From Pseudopedobacter sp965218985 (lineage in GTDB: Bacteria; Bacteroidota; Bacteroidia; Sphingobacteriales; Sphingobacteriaceae), in assembly GCA_965218985.1 (NCBI GenBank), contig CBDCMP010000007.1:2480001-2544000 (forward strand): a stretch of 64,000 nt of DNA. The letters are read 5' to 3'. A model generated the notes under the pieces. The model was not told the DNA's origin. It saw only the letters and a program-made list of their open reading frames with translations, and made no database searches. Each line of letters starts with the position of its first letter. Positions within the stretch are counted from its first letter, which is position 1. The position numbers and the translations under genes were made by a program. Below are positions 51,193-59,960 of the stretch, one piece after another.

Positions 51193-52188
51193 TCAATTAA
51201 ATCGATAATAAATATCCACTAAACCATACTGATGTGAATGCACCATACGCTTCTCTTCCTTGCTTTTAAAAATTACCGAGAAATCCACAGTCCATCTTTT
51301 CTTAGCATAGGCTGCTCCTATCTCCTGGGAGAAAACCAATGGATTACTTTTAAAGGTAACAGGCCCTTTGTCTTTTCTGAATAAACCTCCGTGAATAGTG
51401 GCATCATAGGCGACAAAATTTAAAGAAGGTTTTAAAAAGAAATAAAACTCTTTCTCATTTAGTCCGGTTTCCTGATGAGTGCTAACGTTGCTTTGGGTGG
51501 CTATGGAGTGATAAAACGGGTTTAAGATCCCCGTTCTGAATAAAATCCCCGCACTTAAACCACAAAAAGTATTACCCAGGTTAGCATGAATGGGGAGCGA
51601 AAAATCATTTTTTTTATTTTCTGACCGGTACAAAAAATAATGGAAGCTAAGTTCTGCATTCACACCAATCTCATCCTTGACTTGGTACTGCCACCCATTC
51701 AGTTCATAAAATCCAAAAGTATGATGAATGATTTGCTGTACTTCCTCACCCAGAGCAGATGGCCCTATGGTTCCCACCTGTAAAGAGAGTTCACCGCTAT
51801 TTTCATTAGCCTCCAAAAATTGAACAGAGCCGGCGGCGTATAAGTAAGCTGCAAAAGGTCGGTCAACATAGGTAATATCTGGCACTGCACCGGTTTGGGC
51901 ATTATACATATACTGACCAAAACTAACACTAAATATTTTCTTCAGAGGAAGATCAGCATTGGGATGTTGTTTTGTAAATACAGAATCGGAAAGGGTTTTC
52001 CTGTCTATCGCTCTTTTGAAAGAAATGAATAAGCCATTGGTATAATACCTGTCCTGCCCGTTGGCTAAAAATGAATCATTCTCACTTTTGAAACCAAACT
52101 CATTTTTATAGGATTTGTTTTGGCTATAGCATGGGTAACTCATCACCCATATAGAAAGTGTGAGTAAATATTTTAAAGATTCACGCAT
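51193..52188 (-). CDS. LpxR-like lipid A deacylase family outer membrane protein
   Basis: A 331-residue beta-barrel protein. I chose ATG at 52188, giving a signal peptide (to about residue 22, CYSQ); upstream codons lie in the lon terminator. The family opening is ENDSFLANGQDRYYTNGLFISFKR, with the Asn, Asp and Thr-Asn-Gly conserved in DUF2219/LpxR, which removes the 3'-acyloxyacyl group of lipid A. Later strands include SFGQYMYN, RPFAAYLYAAG and LQVGTIGPSALGEEVQ with the Ser of the active site. Function in this organism is inferred. Confidence 0.9.
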   Translation of the reverse strand: MRESLKYLLTLSIWVMSYPCYSQNKSYKNEFGFKSENDSFLANGQDRYYTNGLFISFKRAIDRKTLSDSVFTKQHPNADLPLKKIFSVSFGQYMYNAQTGAVPDITYVDRPFAAYLYAAGSVQFLEANENSGELSLQVGTIGPSALGEEVQQIIHHTFGFYELNGWQYQVKDEIGVNAELSFHYFLYRSENKKNDFSLPIHANLGNTFCGLSAGILFRTGILNPFYHSIATQSNVSTHQETGLNEKEFYFFLKPSLNFVAYDATIHGGLFRKDKGPVTFKSNPLVFSQEIGAAYAKKRWTVDFSVIFKSKEEKRMVHSHQYGLVDIYYRFN

Positions 52189-52212
52189 AAAAAAGCCGAA
52201 AAATCTTCGGCC
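52189..52212 (-). terminator. lon terminator abutting the lpxR-like start
   Basis: On the minus strand GCCGAA (52211-52206) pairs with TTCGGC (52200-52195), followed by six T that run directly into the ATG of the lpxR-like gene. Confidence 0.8.
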
Positions 52213-52241
52213 TTCAAAACTACAATAAATATCTTCAAACA

Positions 52242-54719
52242 CTAAATGGTTTGTGGTTTAACTCCTTCACGATAAACAACATTGATGGGATTTTTAACCT
52301 TTTTGTTGTATAAAGCTAAATCTATCACATCCAGCATATCAGTGACGTAGTGGAAATTCATATCCTTAATATAGTGCGCTTTAATCTCCAAAATATCTTT
52401 TTCATTGGATTTACAAAGAATCACCTCCTTAATGTTTGCTCTTTTAGCGGCCAGTATCTTTTCCTTAATTCCTCCAACAGGCAAAACCTTTCCACGCAGT
52501 GTGATTTCACCAGTCATGGCTAAATTGTGTCTTACCTGTTTTTGTGTAAAAGCAGAGGTCAATGCAGTTAACATCGTGATTCCTGCCGAAGGACCGTCTT
52601 TTGGGGTGGCGCCTGCCGGAACGTGTATATGTAAATCCCACTGATCAAATATCCGGTGGTCTATTCCTAAAGCCTCTGCATGAGCCCTGATATAAGCTAA
52701 AGCGATCACTGCAGATTCTTTCATCACATCACCCAAATTTCCTGTTAAAGTCATCTTACCTTTTCCGGGGCTTAAGCTCGCCTCAATGAATAATATATCT
52801 CCACCGACGGAAGTCCACGCCAAACCTGTCACCACTCCTGCAACATCATTACCTTCATAGGCATCTTTATCAAAATATGCCGGACCTAAAGTTTTCTTTA
52901 CATCCTCGTAGGAAAAACTGGGATTGTATTCTTCTTCCATGGCGATTTTAGTGGCTGCACCCCGCACAACAGAACCAAGGGTCTTCTCCAAACCACGCAC
53001 ACCAGATTCACGGGTGTAATCCTCTACAATCTTTTCTATGATCTGAGCTCTTAAATTGATGTCTTTCGTTTTTAGTCCATGTTGTTCTCTTTGCTTTGGC
53101 AACAAATGTTTCTTAGCGATCTCCACCTTCTCCTCGATGGTATAGCCATTCACTTCAATGATCTCCATCCTGTCTAACAACGCAGGCTGAATATTATTTA
53201 AAGAGTTTGCAGTAGCGATGAACATGACATTGGAGAGGTCATAATCCAGCTCCACGAAATTATCCACAAAGGCGCTGTTTTGCTCCGGGTCTAAAACTTC
53301 CAGCAATGCTGAAGATGGATCACCACGAAAATCATTCCCCACCTTATCAATTTCATCCAAAACAAAAACCGGATTAGAAGTGCCCGCTTTCTTCATAGAC
53401 TGGATGATTCTTCCTGGCATGGCACCAATATAGGTTTTGCGGTGACCACGGATCTCTGCTTCATCTCTGATGCCTCCCAAAGCCATTCTTACGTATTTCC
53501 TTCCCAAAGCCTTAGCTATGGATCGTCCCAAAGAAGTTTTACCCACTCCCGGAGGGCCCACTAAACAAAGAATTGGCGCTTTCATATTGTGTTTAAGTTT
53601 TAAAACCGCCAGATATTCAATGATACGCTTCTTCACTTTCTCCAAACCATAATGATCTTTATCCAAAATTTTCTCTGCTCTCTTTAAATCGAAATTATCT
53701 TTAGTATAATGTTCCCATGGAAGGTCTAATAAAACCTCTAAATAGTTTATCTGTACAGAATAATCGGCTGCAGCCGGGTTCATTCGCATCAGTTTATCCA
53801 ATTCTTTATTAAAATGATTTGCGGTGTCTTTGCTCCAATGTTTTTTCTTTCCTTTGGCTCTCAGATCCTCCGCCTCCATATCCGGAGAATTGCCCCCCAG
53901 TTCTTCTTGTATGGTTTTTAACTGTTGATTCAAAAAATAGTCACGTTGCTGCTTATCCAGGTCAACCTTCACTTTGCTTTGGATTTGATTCTTCAATTCC
54001 AGCATTTGCAGCTCAGTGCTTAAATGGGTCAAAACCATGGTGGCCCGTTCTCTCAAATTCGCCACTTCCAGCATCACCTGTTTATCAGCGACGGAGGCAT
54101 TCATGTTTGAGGAGATGAAATTGATGAGAAAGGGCACACTGTCTATGTTTTTTATTGCAATGGCAGCTTCTGAGGGAATATTAGGAGAGAACTGAATGAT
54201 CTGCATGGCAAGTTCTTTCACCGAAGCCACCATTGCCTTGAATTCTTTATCAACTTTTGGCCTGATCTCTTCAAATTTCTGCACAGCGGCCTTGATATAA
54301 GGTTCAGTTTGAACTTCTTCTCCTAACTGAAATCTATTTTTGCCCTGTATGATCACGGTGGTGTTCCCATCAGGCATCTGTAACATCTTCACAATGTTGG
54401 CCACCGTACCAACAGTGGTCAAATCCTCGAAAGCCGGATCCTCTATGCTCACATCTCTTTGCGCCACCACTCCAATGGTCTTGTCTCCTTTGTAAGCATC
54501 TTTAATCAATTTGATGGATTTATCTCTACCTACGGTTATTGGAATCACCACACCCGGAAAAAGAACGGTATTTCTGAGTGGGAGTATGGATAAAATCTCG
54601 GGTGTCTGCTCGTTATTCATCTCCTCCTCATCTTCCTGAGACATCAAAGGAAAAAATTCTGTATCTTCATTTATTAAGGGTGATACGTGGTTAAAATCGA
54701 ACTGATCGAATTTGCTCAT
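52242..54719 (-). CDS. lon: ATP-dependent protease Lon
   Basis: An 825-residue Lon protease. The N-terminal substrate domain (about 40-240: LSILPLRNTVLFPGVVIPI), a coiled coil, the AAA+ module (Walker A GPPGVGKTSLGRSIAKALG about residue 393; Walker B VFVLDEIDKV) and the Ser-Lys protease (KDGPSAGITM with the catalytic Ser, GGIKEKILAAKRA with the Lys) are complete. It degrades misfolded and regulatory proteins. Divergent from a TPR protein gene. Confidence 0.98.
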   Translation of the reverse strand: MSKFDQFDFNHVSPLINEDTEFFPLMSQEDEEEMNNEQTPEILSILPLRNTVLFPGVVIPITVGRDKSIKLIKDAYKGDKTIGVVAQRDVSIEDPAFEDLTTVGTVANIVKMLQMPDGNTTVIIQGKNRFQLGEEVQTEPYIKAAVQKFEEIRPKVDKEFKAMVASVKELAMQIIQFSPNIPSEAAIAIKNIDSVPFLINFISSNMNASVADKQVMLEVANLRERATMVLTHLSTELQMLELKNQIQSKVKVDLDKQQRDYFLNQQLKTIQEELGGNSPDMEAEDLRAKGKKKHWSKDTANHFNKELDKLMRMNPAAADYSVQINYLEVLLDLPWEHYTKDNFDLKRAEKILDKDHYGLEKVKKRIIEYLAVLKLKHNMKAPILCLVGPPGVGKTSLGRSIAKALGRKYVRMALGGIRDEAEIRGHRKTYIGAMPGRIIQSMKKAGTSNPVFVLDEIDKVGNDFRGDPSSALLEVLDPEQNSAFVDNFVELDYDLSNVMFIATANSLNNIQPALLDRMEIIEVNGYTIEEKVEIAKKHLLPKQREQHGLKTKDINLRAQIIEKIVEDYTRESGVRGLEKTLGSVVRGAATKIAMEEEYNPSFSYEDVKKTLGPAYFDKDAYEGNDVAGVVTGLAWTSVGGDILFIEASLSPGKGKMTLTGNLGDVMKESAVIALAYIRAHAEALGIDHRIFDQWDLHIHVPAGATPKDGPSAGITMLTALTSAFTQKQVRHNLAMTGEITLRGKVLPVGGIKEKILAAKRANIKEVILCKSNEKDILEIKAHYIKDMNFHYVTDMLDVIDLALYNKKVKNPINVVYREGVKPQTI

Positions 54720-54974
54720 ATAATTTTTTGTGATTGAACGCCAAATTGACAGAATTTTTCCGGAAAAAGGGCGTATATGAATATCTGATTAATTTTGCAA
54801 GCTTTATGCCAATCATTTTATTTAGTGATTATTGGATGATAATGCTTTTTATAACTGTTTTTCAATTTTTCAGACTGAAATAAAGTCAGTTCTTCTAAAA
54901 GAAATAATTTTTAAATAGCGACGTTATAAAAGCGAATATTAAATTTGGGAATATCATTTTGTTCCCGTTAAGAG
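54720..54974. other. Divergent region between lon and the TPR gene
   Basis: 255 bp holding both promoters. TTTGG at 54947 and TCATTTTG near 54954 resemble parts of the promoter consensus but are not spaced correctly. No heat-shock element could be identified by eye. Confidence 0.35.
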
Positions 54975-55598
54975 ATGAAAAAACAATTTCTAATAATTTT
55001 AACCAGCGTATCCCTATTTTCTTATACCATAGCCGAAGCTCAAACTCCCTTTGAACGTTTAGGCCAAAAAGCGATGATGGGTGGTGAGTTCAGTACCGCT
55101 GCGGGATATTTTGAAAAAGCCTATGCAAATGACAAAAGCAACATGAATGCTTTGTGGCTCATGGGCTATTCCTGCTATCACGCTGCTGATTATAAGAAAT
55201 CCATAGATGCTTTTGACAGGCTCTTGGCGATGAAACCCACAGAAACAGCAGCATATTATTATCGTGGAAAAGCGAAGATCTTACAAGCTTCAGCCATCAA
55301 TGATTATCGCTCACCTGAAAAGGAAAGATATTTATTAGGGGCGATCAAAGACTTTTCTACTGCTATAGATCTAAATCCTTCTGATATCAAGCTCTATCAA
55401 AACAGAGGTTTGGCTTATCAGGAATATGGCATTTTCAAAAGTCAAAGAATTCCGGATATCTATAATAAAGCTGCAGCGCTTAGCGCCATCAATTCTTCTA
55501 TCGCCGACCTGCAAAAAGTTTTGGATGAAAATGGTTCCCGTAGAGACATCACCGCACAAATTGAAAGATCAAAACAGCTGCTAGAGGACATTAAATAG
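54975..55598 (+). CDS. Secreted TPR protein
   Basis: A 207-residue exported protein with a signal peptide (1-22, ending AEAQ). Three to four TPR units cover about residues 25-160: AAGYFEKAYANDKSNMNALWLMGYS, YKKSIDAFDRLLAMKPTETAAYYYRG and AIKDFSTAIDLNPSDIKLYQNRGLAYQEYG. TPRs mediate protein-protein contact; partner unknown. It converges with the lipoprotein gene, 7 bp apart. Confidence 0.88.
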   Translation: MKKQFLIILTSVSLFSYTIAEAQTPFERLGQKAMMGGEFSTAAGYFEKAYANDKSNMNALWLMGYSCYHAADYKKSIDAFDRLLAMKPTETAAYYYRGKAKILQASAINDYRSPEKERYLLGAIKDFSTAIDLNPSDIKLYQNRGLAYQEYGIFKSQRIPDIYNKAAALSAINSSIADLQKVLDENGSRRDITAQIERSKQLLEDIK

Positions 55599-55605
55599 AC
55601 CCTCA

Positions 55606-56136
55606 TTATCTGAATCGACCTTCTATCTGATAATCATTCAAGCCCAATAAAATCACTTTTTGATGTTTATTTATGATATAGATAGAATCGGGGATAAATT
55701 CCAACTGTTCTGTAGAATGATATAAGATATTGTTGACCTGAGTTTGTATGGTTATCTTTTTAGGTTCGCCTGCATTTAAGTCAATCTCGATCATTTGAGT
55801 TTTTAAATCATTATCCTTGGCGGTGTAAATAACTTTAGTGGCTGTAGAATCCTTAACATAACTGTCTCTCCAGGCTGGTTTATTGATATCTGCATCGATG
55901 AACAATGCCAGCTCTGCATTCCAATCGGCAACTTTAATTCTTTTACGCTCTGATAATTTATTTGTGGAGACCGTTTTTTGAATTGGCGTATTTTCCTGGT
56001 TTAATTGTTGAGCTTTCTGAATGAAATAGCTCCGCAAATCAAAATAATGGATCTGTCTTCTTGCCTCCTCTTGATTCTTAGAGAAGCAACCTGATAATAA
56101 AACAACAAGCAGGACGGCCCTCGATAAGTTTCGCAT
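55606..56136 (-). CDS. Uncharacterised lipoprotein
   Basis: A 176-residue protein with a lipobox VVLLSGC (Cys17). The mature part has a helical N-terminal half (RRQIHYFDLRSYFIQKAQQL) and a beta-rich C-terminal half. I do not recognise the family; similar lipoproteins follow gpmI in related genomes as far as I recall. The start overlaps the gpmI stop by one base (TGATG). Confidence 0.78.
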   Translation of the reverse strand: MRNLSRAVLLVVLLSGCFSKNQEEARRQIHYFDLRSYFIQKAQQLNQENTPIQKTVSTNKLSERKRIKVADWNAELALFIDADINKPAWRDSYVKDSTATKVIYTAKDNDLKTQMIEIDLNAGEPKKITIQTQVNNILYHSTEQLEFIPDSIYIINKHQKVILLGLNDYQIEGRFR

Positions 56137-57656
56137 CAGATCAGAATAGCTCCAGTCATTTCCTTAGGAGGTTCGATATTCAGCAACTTAAGAATGGTTG
56201 GAGCAATATCTCCTAATTTCCCATCGTGGATGTGCTTATAATCCTCATCAATTAAAATGCAAGGGACTAAGTTGGTGGTATGAGCTGTATTGGGGGAACC
56301 ATCTTCATTGATCATGAAATCAGCATTACCATGATCTGCGATGATGAGGAAAGAATAGCCATTTTTCAATCCCGTCTCCACCACAGCTTTTGCACAGGCA
56401 TCCACCGTCTCCACGGCTTTAACAACAGCTTCAAAAACACCGGTATGACCCACCATATCCGGATTGGCGAAATTCAAGCAAACAAAATCAGGCCAGCCTT
56501 TCTCTAACTCAGGAATAATGGCATCTCTGATTCCTTCTGCACTCATCTCTGGTTGTAAATCATAGGTGGCCACCTTGGGTGAAGGGATCATCAATCTCTT
56601 TTCATTCTCAAATTCCTTCTCTCTTCCTCCGGAAAAAAAGAAGGTGACATGTGGATATTTCTCAGTCTCCGCTATCCTGATTTGCTTTTTTCCATTGTTT
56701 TCCAAAACTTTACCCAAAGTATTTACCAAATCATCTTTGGTAAAGCCCACCTGCACATTTTTGAAAGTCTCATCATAGGTGGTCATGGTCACATAATGAA
56801 GATTCAGAGGCTTCATATCCTGCTCAGGAAATTCTTTTTGAGTGAGTGCCATAGTGATTTCCCGGCCTCTATCTGTTCTGAAGTTGAAACAAATCACCAC
56901 ATCTCCATCTTCTATTACCGCCACCAGTTTACCTGCCTCATTTATTTTAACCATTGGCTTCACAAATTCATCCGTCACACCTTCCGCATAAGATTTCTCT
57001 AAACCCTCCACCAAATCGGTCGTTTTCTCCCCTTTACCTTTTACCAAAAGGTCATAAGCCAGTTTCACACGTTCCCAGCGGTTATCTCTATCCATAGCAT
57101 AATACCTGCCAATGGCGGAAGCGATCTCTCCGGTAGAATTTCGCAGGTATTTATTCATATCAGTCAGGTATCCAACACCAGAATTTGGGTCAGTATCTCT
57201 TCCATCCATAAAAGCATGGATGAAAACTTTCTTTAAACCAAAGGAATTTGCCGCATCACATAAACCTTTCAAATGCAAGGTATGTGCATGAACGCCTCCA
57301 TCAGAGACTAAACCTATTAAATGGACTTTCTTATCATGCTCTTTTGCATATTCAAAAGCAGATTTTAAAACTTCATTGGTTTTGAAATCTCCATCTTTTG
57401 CTGCCTTGTGTAATCTTCCCAATTCCTGGTAAACCACTCTTCCGGCACCTAAGTTCATGTGGCCTACTTCTGAATTACCCATTTGCCCGGCAGGCAAGCC
57501 AACAGCTTCTCCGGAGGCCTCCAATTTAGCGTTTGGATATTGTTTAAGGCAAGCATCAAAAAAAGGGGTGTTTGCAGCTAAGATGGCATTGGAGGAATCA
57601 TTTCTTCCATAACCCCATCCATCTAATATCAGGAGGGCGATTTTTTTATTCTTCAC
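56136..57656 (-). CDS. gpmI: 2,3-bisphosphoglycerate-independent phosphoglycerate mutase
   Basis: A 506-residue Mn-dependent mutase of glycolysis. LLILDGWGYGRNDSSNAI, the catalytic-Ser loop PAGQMGNSEVGHMNLGAGRVV, DGRDTDP, and the metal ligands in PDMVGHTG and ADHGNADFM are all visible. Length fits the class. Co-translated with the following lipoprotein gene. Confidence 0.97.
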   Translation of the reverse strand: MKNKKIALLILDGWGYGRNDSSNAILAANTPFFDACLKQYPNAKLEASGEAVGLPAGQMGNSEVGHMNLGAGRVVYQELGRLHKAAKDGDFKTNEVLKSAFEYAKEHDKKVHLIGLVSDGGVHAHTLHLKGLCDAANSFGLKKVFIHAFMDGRDTDPNSGVGYLTDMNKYLRNSTGEIASAIGRYYAMDRDNRWERVKLAYDLLVKGKGEKTTDLVEGLEKSYAEGVTDEFVKPMVKINEAGKLVAVIEDGDVVICFNFRTDRGREITMALTQKEFPEQDMKPLNLHYVTMTTYDETFKNVQVGFTKDDLVNTLGKVLENNGKKQIRIAETEKYPHVTFFFSGGREKEFENEKRLMIPSPKVATYDLQPEMSAEGIRDAIIPELEKGWPDFVCLNFANPDMVGHTGVFEAVVKAVETVDACAKAVVETGLKNGYSFLIIADHGNADFMINEDGSPNTAHTTNLVPCILIDEDYKHIHDGKLGDIAPTILKLLNIEPPKEMTGAILI

Positions 57657-57707
57657 AATGCAAATATAAAATTTATGACGGAGATGAAGGGGGAAAAGAT
57701 TTTTAAT

Positions 57708-59159
57708 TCAATGCATTGGCTTATAATTCTTGATCAATTCATAATAGAAATTAATCCCCTTTTTATACTCTGCTATTTTTATTCTTTCATTAACCCCATG
57801 AAAACCCTCCGGATCTGTGAAAGGATTGAACCTGAAAACCTGGCTGGTTAATTCTCCAAAATAACGGCCATCGGTTGCACCTAAGACCAAATAGGGAGCT
57901 ACAATGATATCCTTATGGAAAGCAGAAATGGTTTTTTGCAGGTATTTAAAAGTTGGGTCGTCAACTTTGGCCACCTGCTTTGGTTCATTACCTGCCCCTA
58001 CGGGAGTGATTTTAATTCGGTCATCATCCACCAATTTCTTCACATGATCGATCACATTTTTTTGTGTCGCTCCGGGTTGAGTTCTGAAATTCACAGTCAC
58101 CTGCGCTTCTCCAGGAATCAGGTTCTCCTTAATTCCCGAATTGAAAATAGTGGTGGCTGTAGTGGTTCTGATGGTGGCGTCACCAGCAGCAGATTTACTG
58201 TAACTACTGGTTATCAATGGTTTAAAAAGCCATTGATTAGCCATCGCCATTTTGTTCACAAATGGCATCTCCGGACCAACATAACTCAGGAAATTCCGAA
58301 CAGTTGTTCCTAACTCAGCGGGAAATGGATGTTCTTTTAATTTTACCACCGCTTTGGCCATTTCATCCAAAGCGGTCTCTTTCTCCGGCATGGAAGAATG
58401 ACCACCAGGAATGTTGATCTTTAAGTGCAACGTCTGATACCCTTTTTCTGCAATGCCCACCACTGCGGCCGTTTTATTCAAGCCCGGCACTTTATATTCA
58501 GTGATGATCCCTCCTTCATCCAAAACAAATGCAGGCACTATCCTCCTTTCTTTAAATAATTCTGCTATCACTTTTGCCCCTTTTAACCCGGAGATCTCTT
58601 CATCGTGACCAAACACGAAATAGATGTCAACTGCGGGAGTGAAATTCTGTTTGAGCAATAATTCGGCGCTTTCTAAAATGGAAATTAAACTCCCTTTGTC
58701 ATCTATAGCGCCACGGCCATAAATGAAATCGTTTTTAATCTTTCCTGAAAATGGAGGTACGTCCCAAAGATTGGCTGTCGCTTCTTCGATTGGAACCACA
58801 TCCTGGTGAGCCATCAAGATTATGGGTTTGGCTTTCGCCGATGCTCCTTTCCAATGGATTATTAAGCTAAATCTATTAACTCTTTCCACTTCCATTTCAG
58901 AAAAGACTAAAGGATAGGTCTGCTTCAGAAATTTTTGAAAATCTGCAAAAACAGCAGTGTCTCTTAAAGATTCATCATCATAGGAGACCGTTTGATACCT
59001 CAAAGCCTCTTGCAAATGCAAAACGCAAGAATCGCCCAGGTTCAAAAACGCAGCTTGTGGCTCATGCAGCTGTTTGCTTTTAAAAGTGAAGGTTCTGAAG
59101 AGGATGACCACGATCAGAATTAAAAGCAGCAATCCTAAATATTTAAAGAATGTTTTCAT
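57708..59159 (-). CDS. M20 family metallopeptidase, PM20D1-like
   Basis: A 483-residue protein with an N-terminal membrane anchor or signal (residues 7-24). Metal ligands: MAHQDVVPIE (His/Asp), GRGAIDDKGSLIS (bridging Asp), FGHDEEISGLKGA (Glu-Glu), the His in GATDGRYF/FHGVNERI region at the C-terminus. Members hydrolyse dipeptides or N-acyl amino acids. It overlaps the NlpC/P60-type gene by four bases, so peptides released at the wall may be its substrates (inference). Confidence 0.92.
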   Translation of the reverse strand: MKTFFKYLGLLLLILIVVILFRTFTFKSKQLHEPQAAFLNLGDSCVLHLQEALRYQTVSYDDESLRDTAVFADFQKFLKQTYPLVFSEMEVERVNRFSLIIHWKGASAKAKPIILMAHQDVVPIEEATANLWDVPPFSGKIKNDFIYGRGAIDDKGSLISILESAELLLKQNFTPAVDIYFVFGHDEEISGLKGAKVIAELFKERRIVPAFVLDEGGIITEYKVPGLNKTAAVVGIAEKGYQTLHLKINIPGGHSSMPEKETALDEMAKAVVKLKEHPFPAELGTTVRNFLSYVGPEMPFVNKMAMANQWLFKPLITSSYSKSAAGDATIRTTTATTIFNSGIKENLIPGEAQVTVNFRTQPGATQKNVIDHVKKLVDDDRIKITPVGAGNEPKQVAKVDDPTFKYLQKTISAFHKDIIVAPYLVLGATDGRYFGELTSQVFRFNPFTDPEGFHGVNERIKIAEYKKGINFYYELIKNYKPMH

Positions 59160-59845
59160 GTTCCAGATGATTTAACTCTTCTTACCGCTATGAGTCTTTT
59201 TTTATAATAAGAGTTTAAAGGTGTGATGATGACACCATTCACTTTGCCTGAGGTAGCATGAATGAATGATAAGGGCTGCCCCCTTTCGGTAGTGACTATC
59301 CCGATATGATTTACCACTTTTTTTATGCTGTCAGTTTGCGAGAAAAGTATAAGATCTCCTGCCTGTGCCTCTTTTAAGGGAACATCGTCACCTGTGATGA
59401 TGAAACCCGCAGCATAGCGTGGAGTGGTTATCCCGAAATGCTCATATACATAATTAACGAAACCGGAACTGTCGAAACCTTTTTTAGGATCTTGTGACCC
59501 ATACAAATAAGGACTTCCCAATAAAGTCTCCGCAAAAGTCACGATTGGAGAGCTACTGACAACAGGATTCTGAGACGTTTGCACCGTGTCTAAATTCACT
59601 GGTGCCTTATTTTGCACAGTATCGTGGACTGAAATTACCGGAGTGTTAAATCTGACCGAGTCCTTCATTAGCGTGTCTCTCATCACCCTGTCTTTTTCAA
59701 CGACAATTAATTTACTGCCTGTGTCAATTAACGTTTGGTTGGCTGCGATCAGGTTTTTCTTGCTGTCGGAAAACCTGCAGGATAGAAAGACCGAAGAGAT
59801 GAAAACGCACAAAAGATATTTTTGAAAATGATGAAATTTCGTCAT
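59156..59845 (-). CDS. NlpC/P60-type exported protein with Ser in place of the catalytic Cys
   Basis: A 229-residue protein with a lipobox-like VFLSC (Cys23) and an NlpC/P60 fold in the C-terminal half (about 103-225): ETLLGSPYLYGSQDPKKGFDSSGFVNYV, then AGDLILFSQ, VNHIGIVT (His180) and FIHATSG (His196). The position normally DCSGF reads D-S-S-G-F with Ser126 (codon AGT, one base from TGT). It is thus either a non-catalytic wall-binding protein, a Ser variant, or a sequencing error. Related active enzymes cut D-Glu-diamino acid bonds in peptidoglycan. Confidence 0.88.
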   Translation of the reverse strand: MTKFHHFQKYLLCVFISSVFLSCRFSDSKKNLIAANQTLIDTGSKLIVVEKDRVMRDTLMKDSVRFNTPVISVHDTVQNKAPVNLDTVQTSQNPVVSSSPIVTFAETLLGSPYLYGSQDPKKGFDSSGFVNYVYEHFGITTPRYAAGFIITGDDVPLKEAQAGDLILFSQTDSIKKVVNHIGIVTTERGQPLSFIHATSGKVNGVIITPLNSYYKKRLIAVRRVKSSGT

Positions 59846-59949
59846 CCTGGTTTAGATCTATCTGAATTGCAACTTTTTTAAAAATACGATTCTTAATTCT
59901 TTCAGCAATAGCTAATTTCCTTTTTATTATACACCCCACATTAAATTTT

Positions 59950-59957
59950 TATCTTTG
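59950..59957 (+). promoter_or_regulatory. -7 box next to the guaA start codon
   Basis: TATCTTTG is a perfect TAnnTTTG, but ends three bases before the chosen guaA ATG at 59961. If used, transcription would begin at or just inside the gene, giving a leaderless mRNA or implying a later start codon. It may be coincidental. Confidence 0.3.
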
Positions 59958-59960
59958 CCC

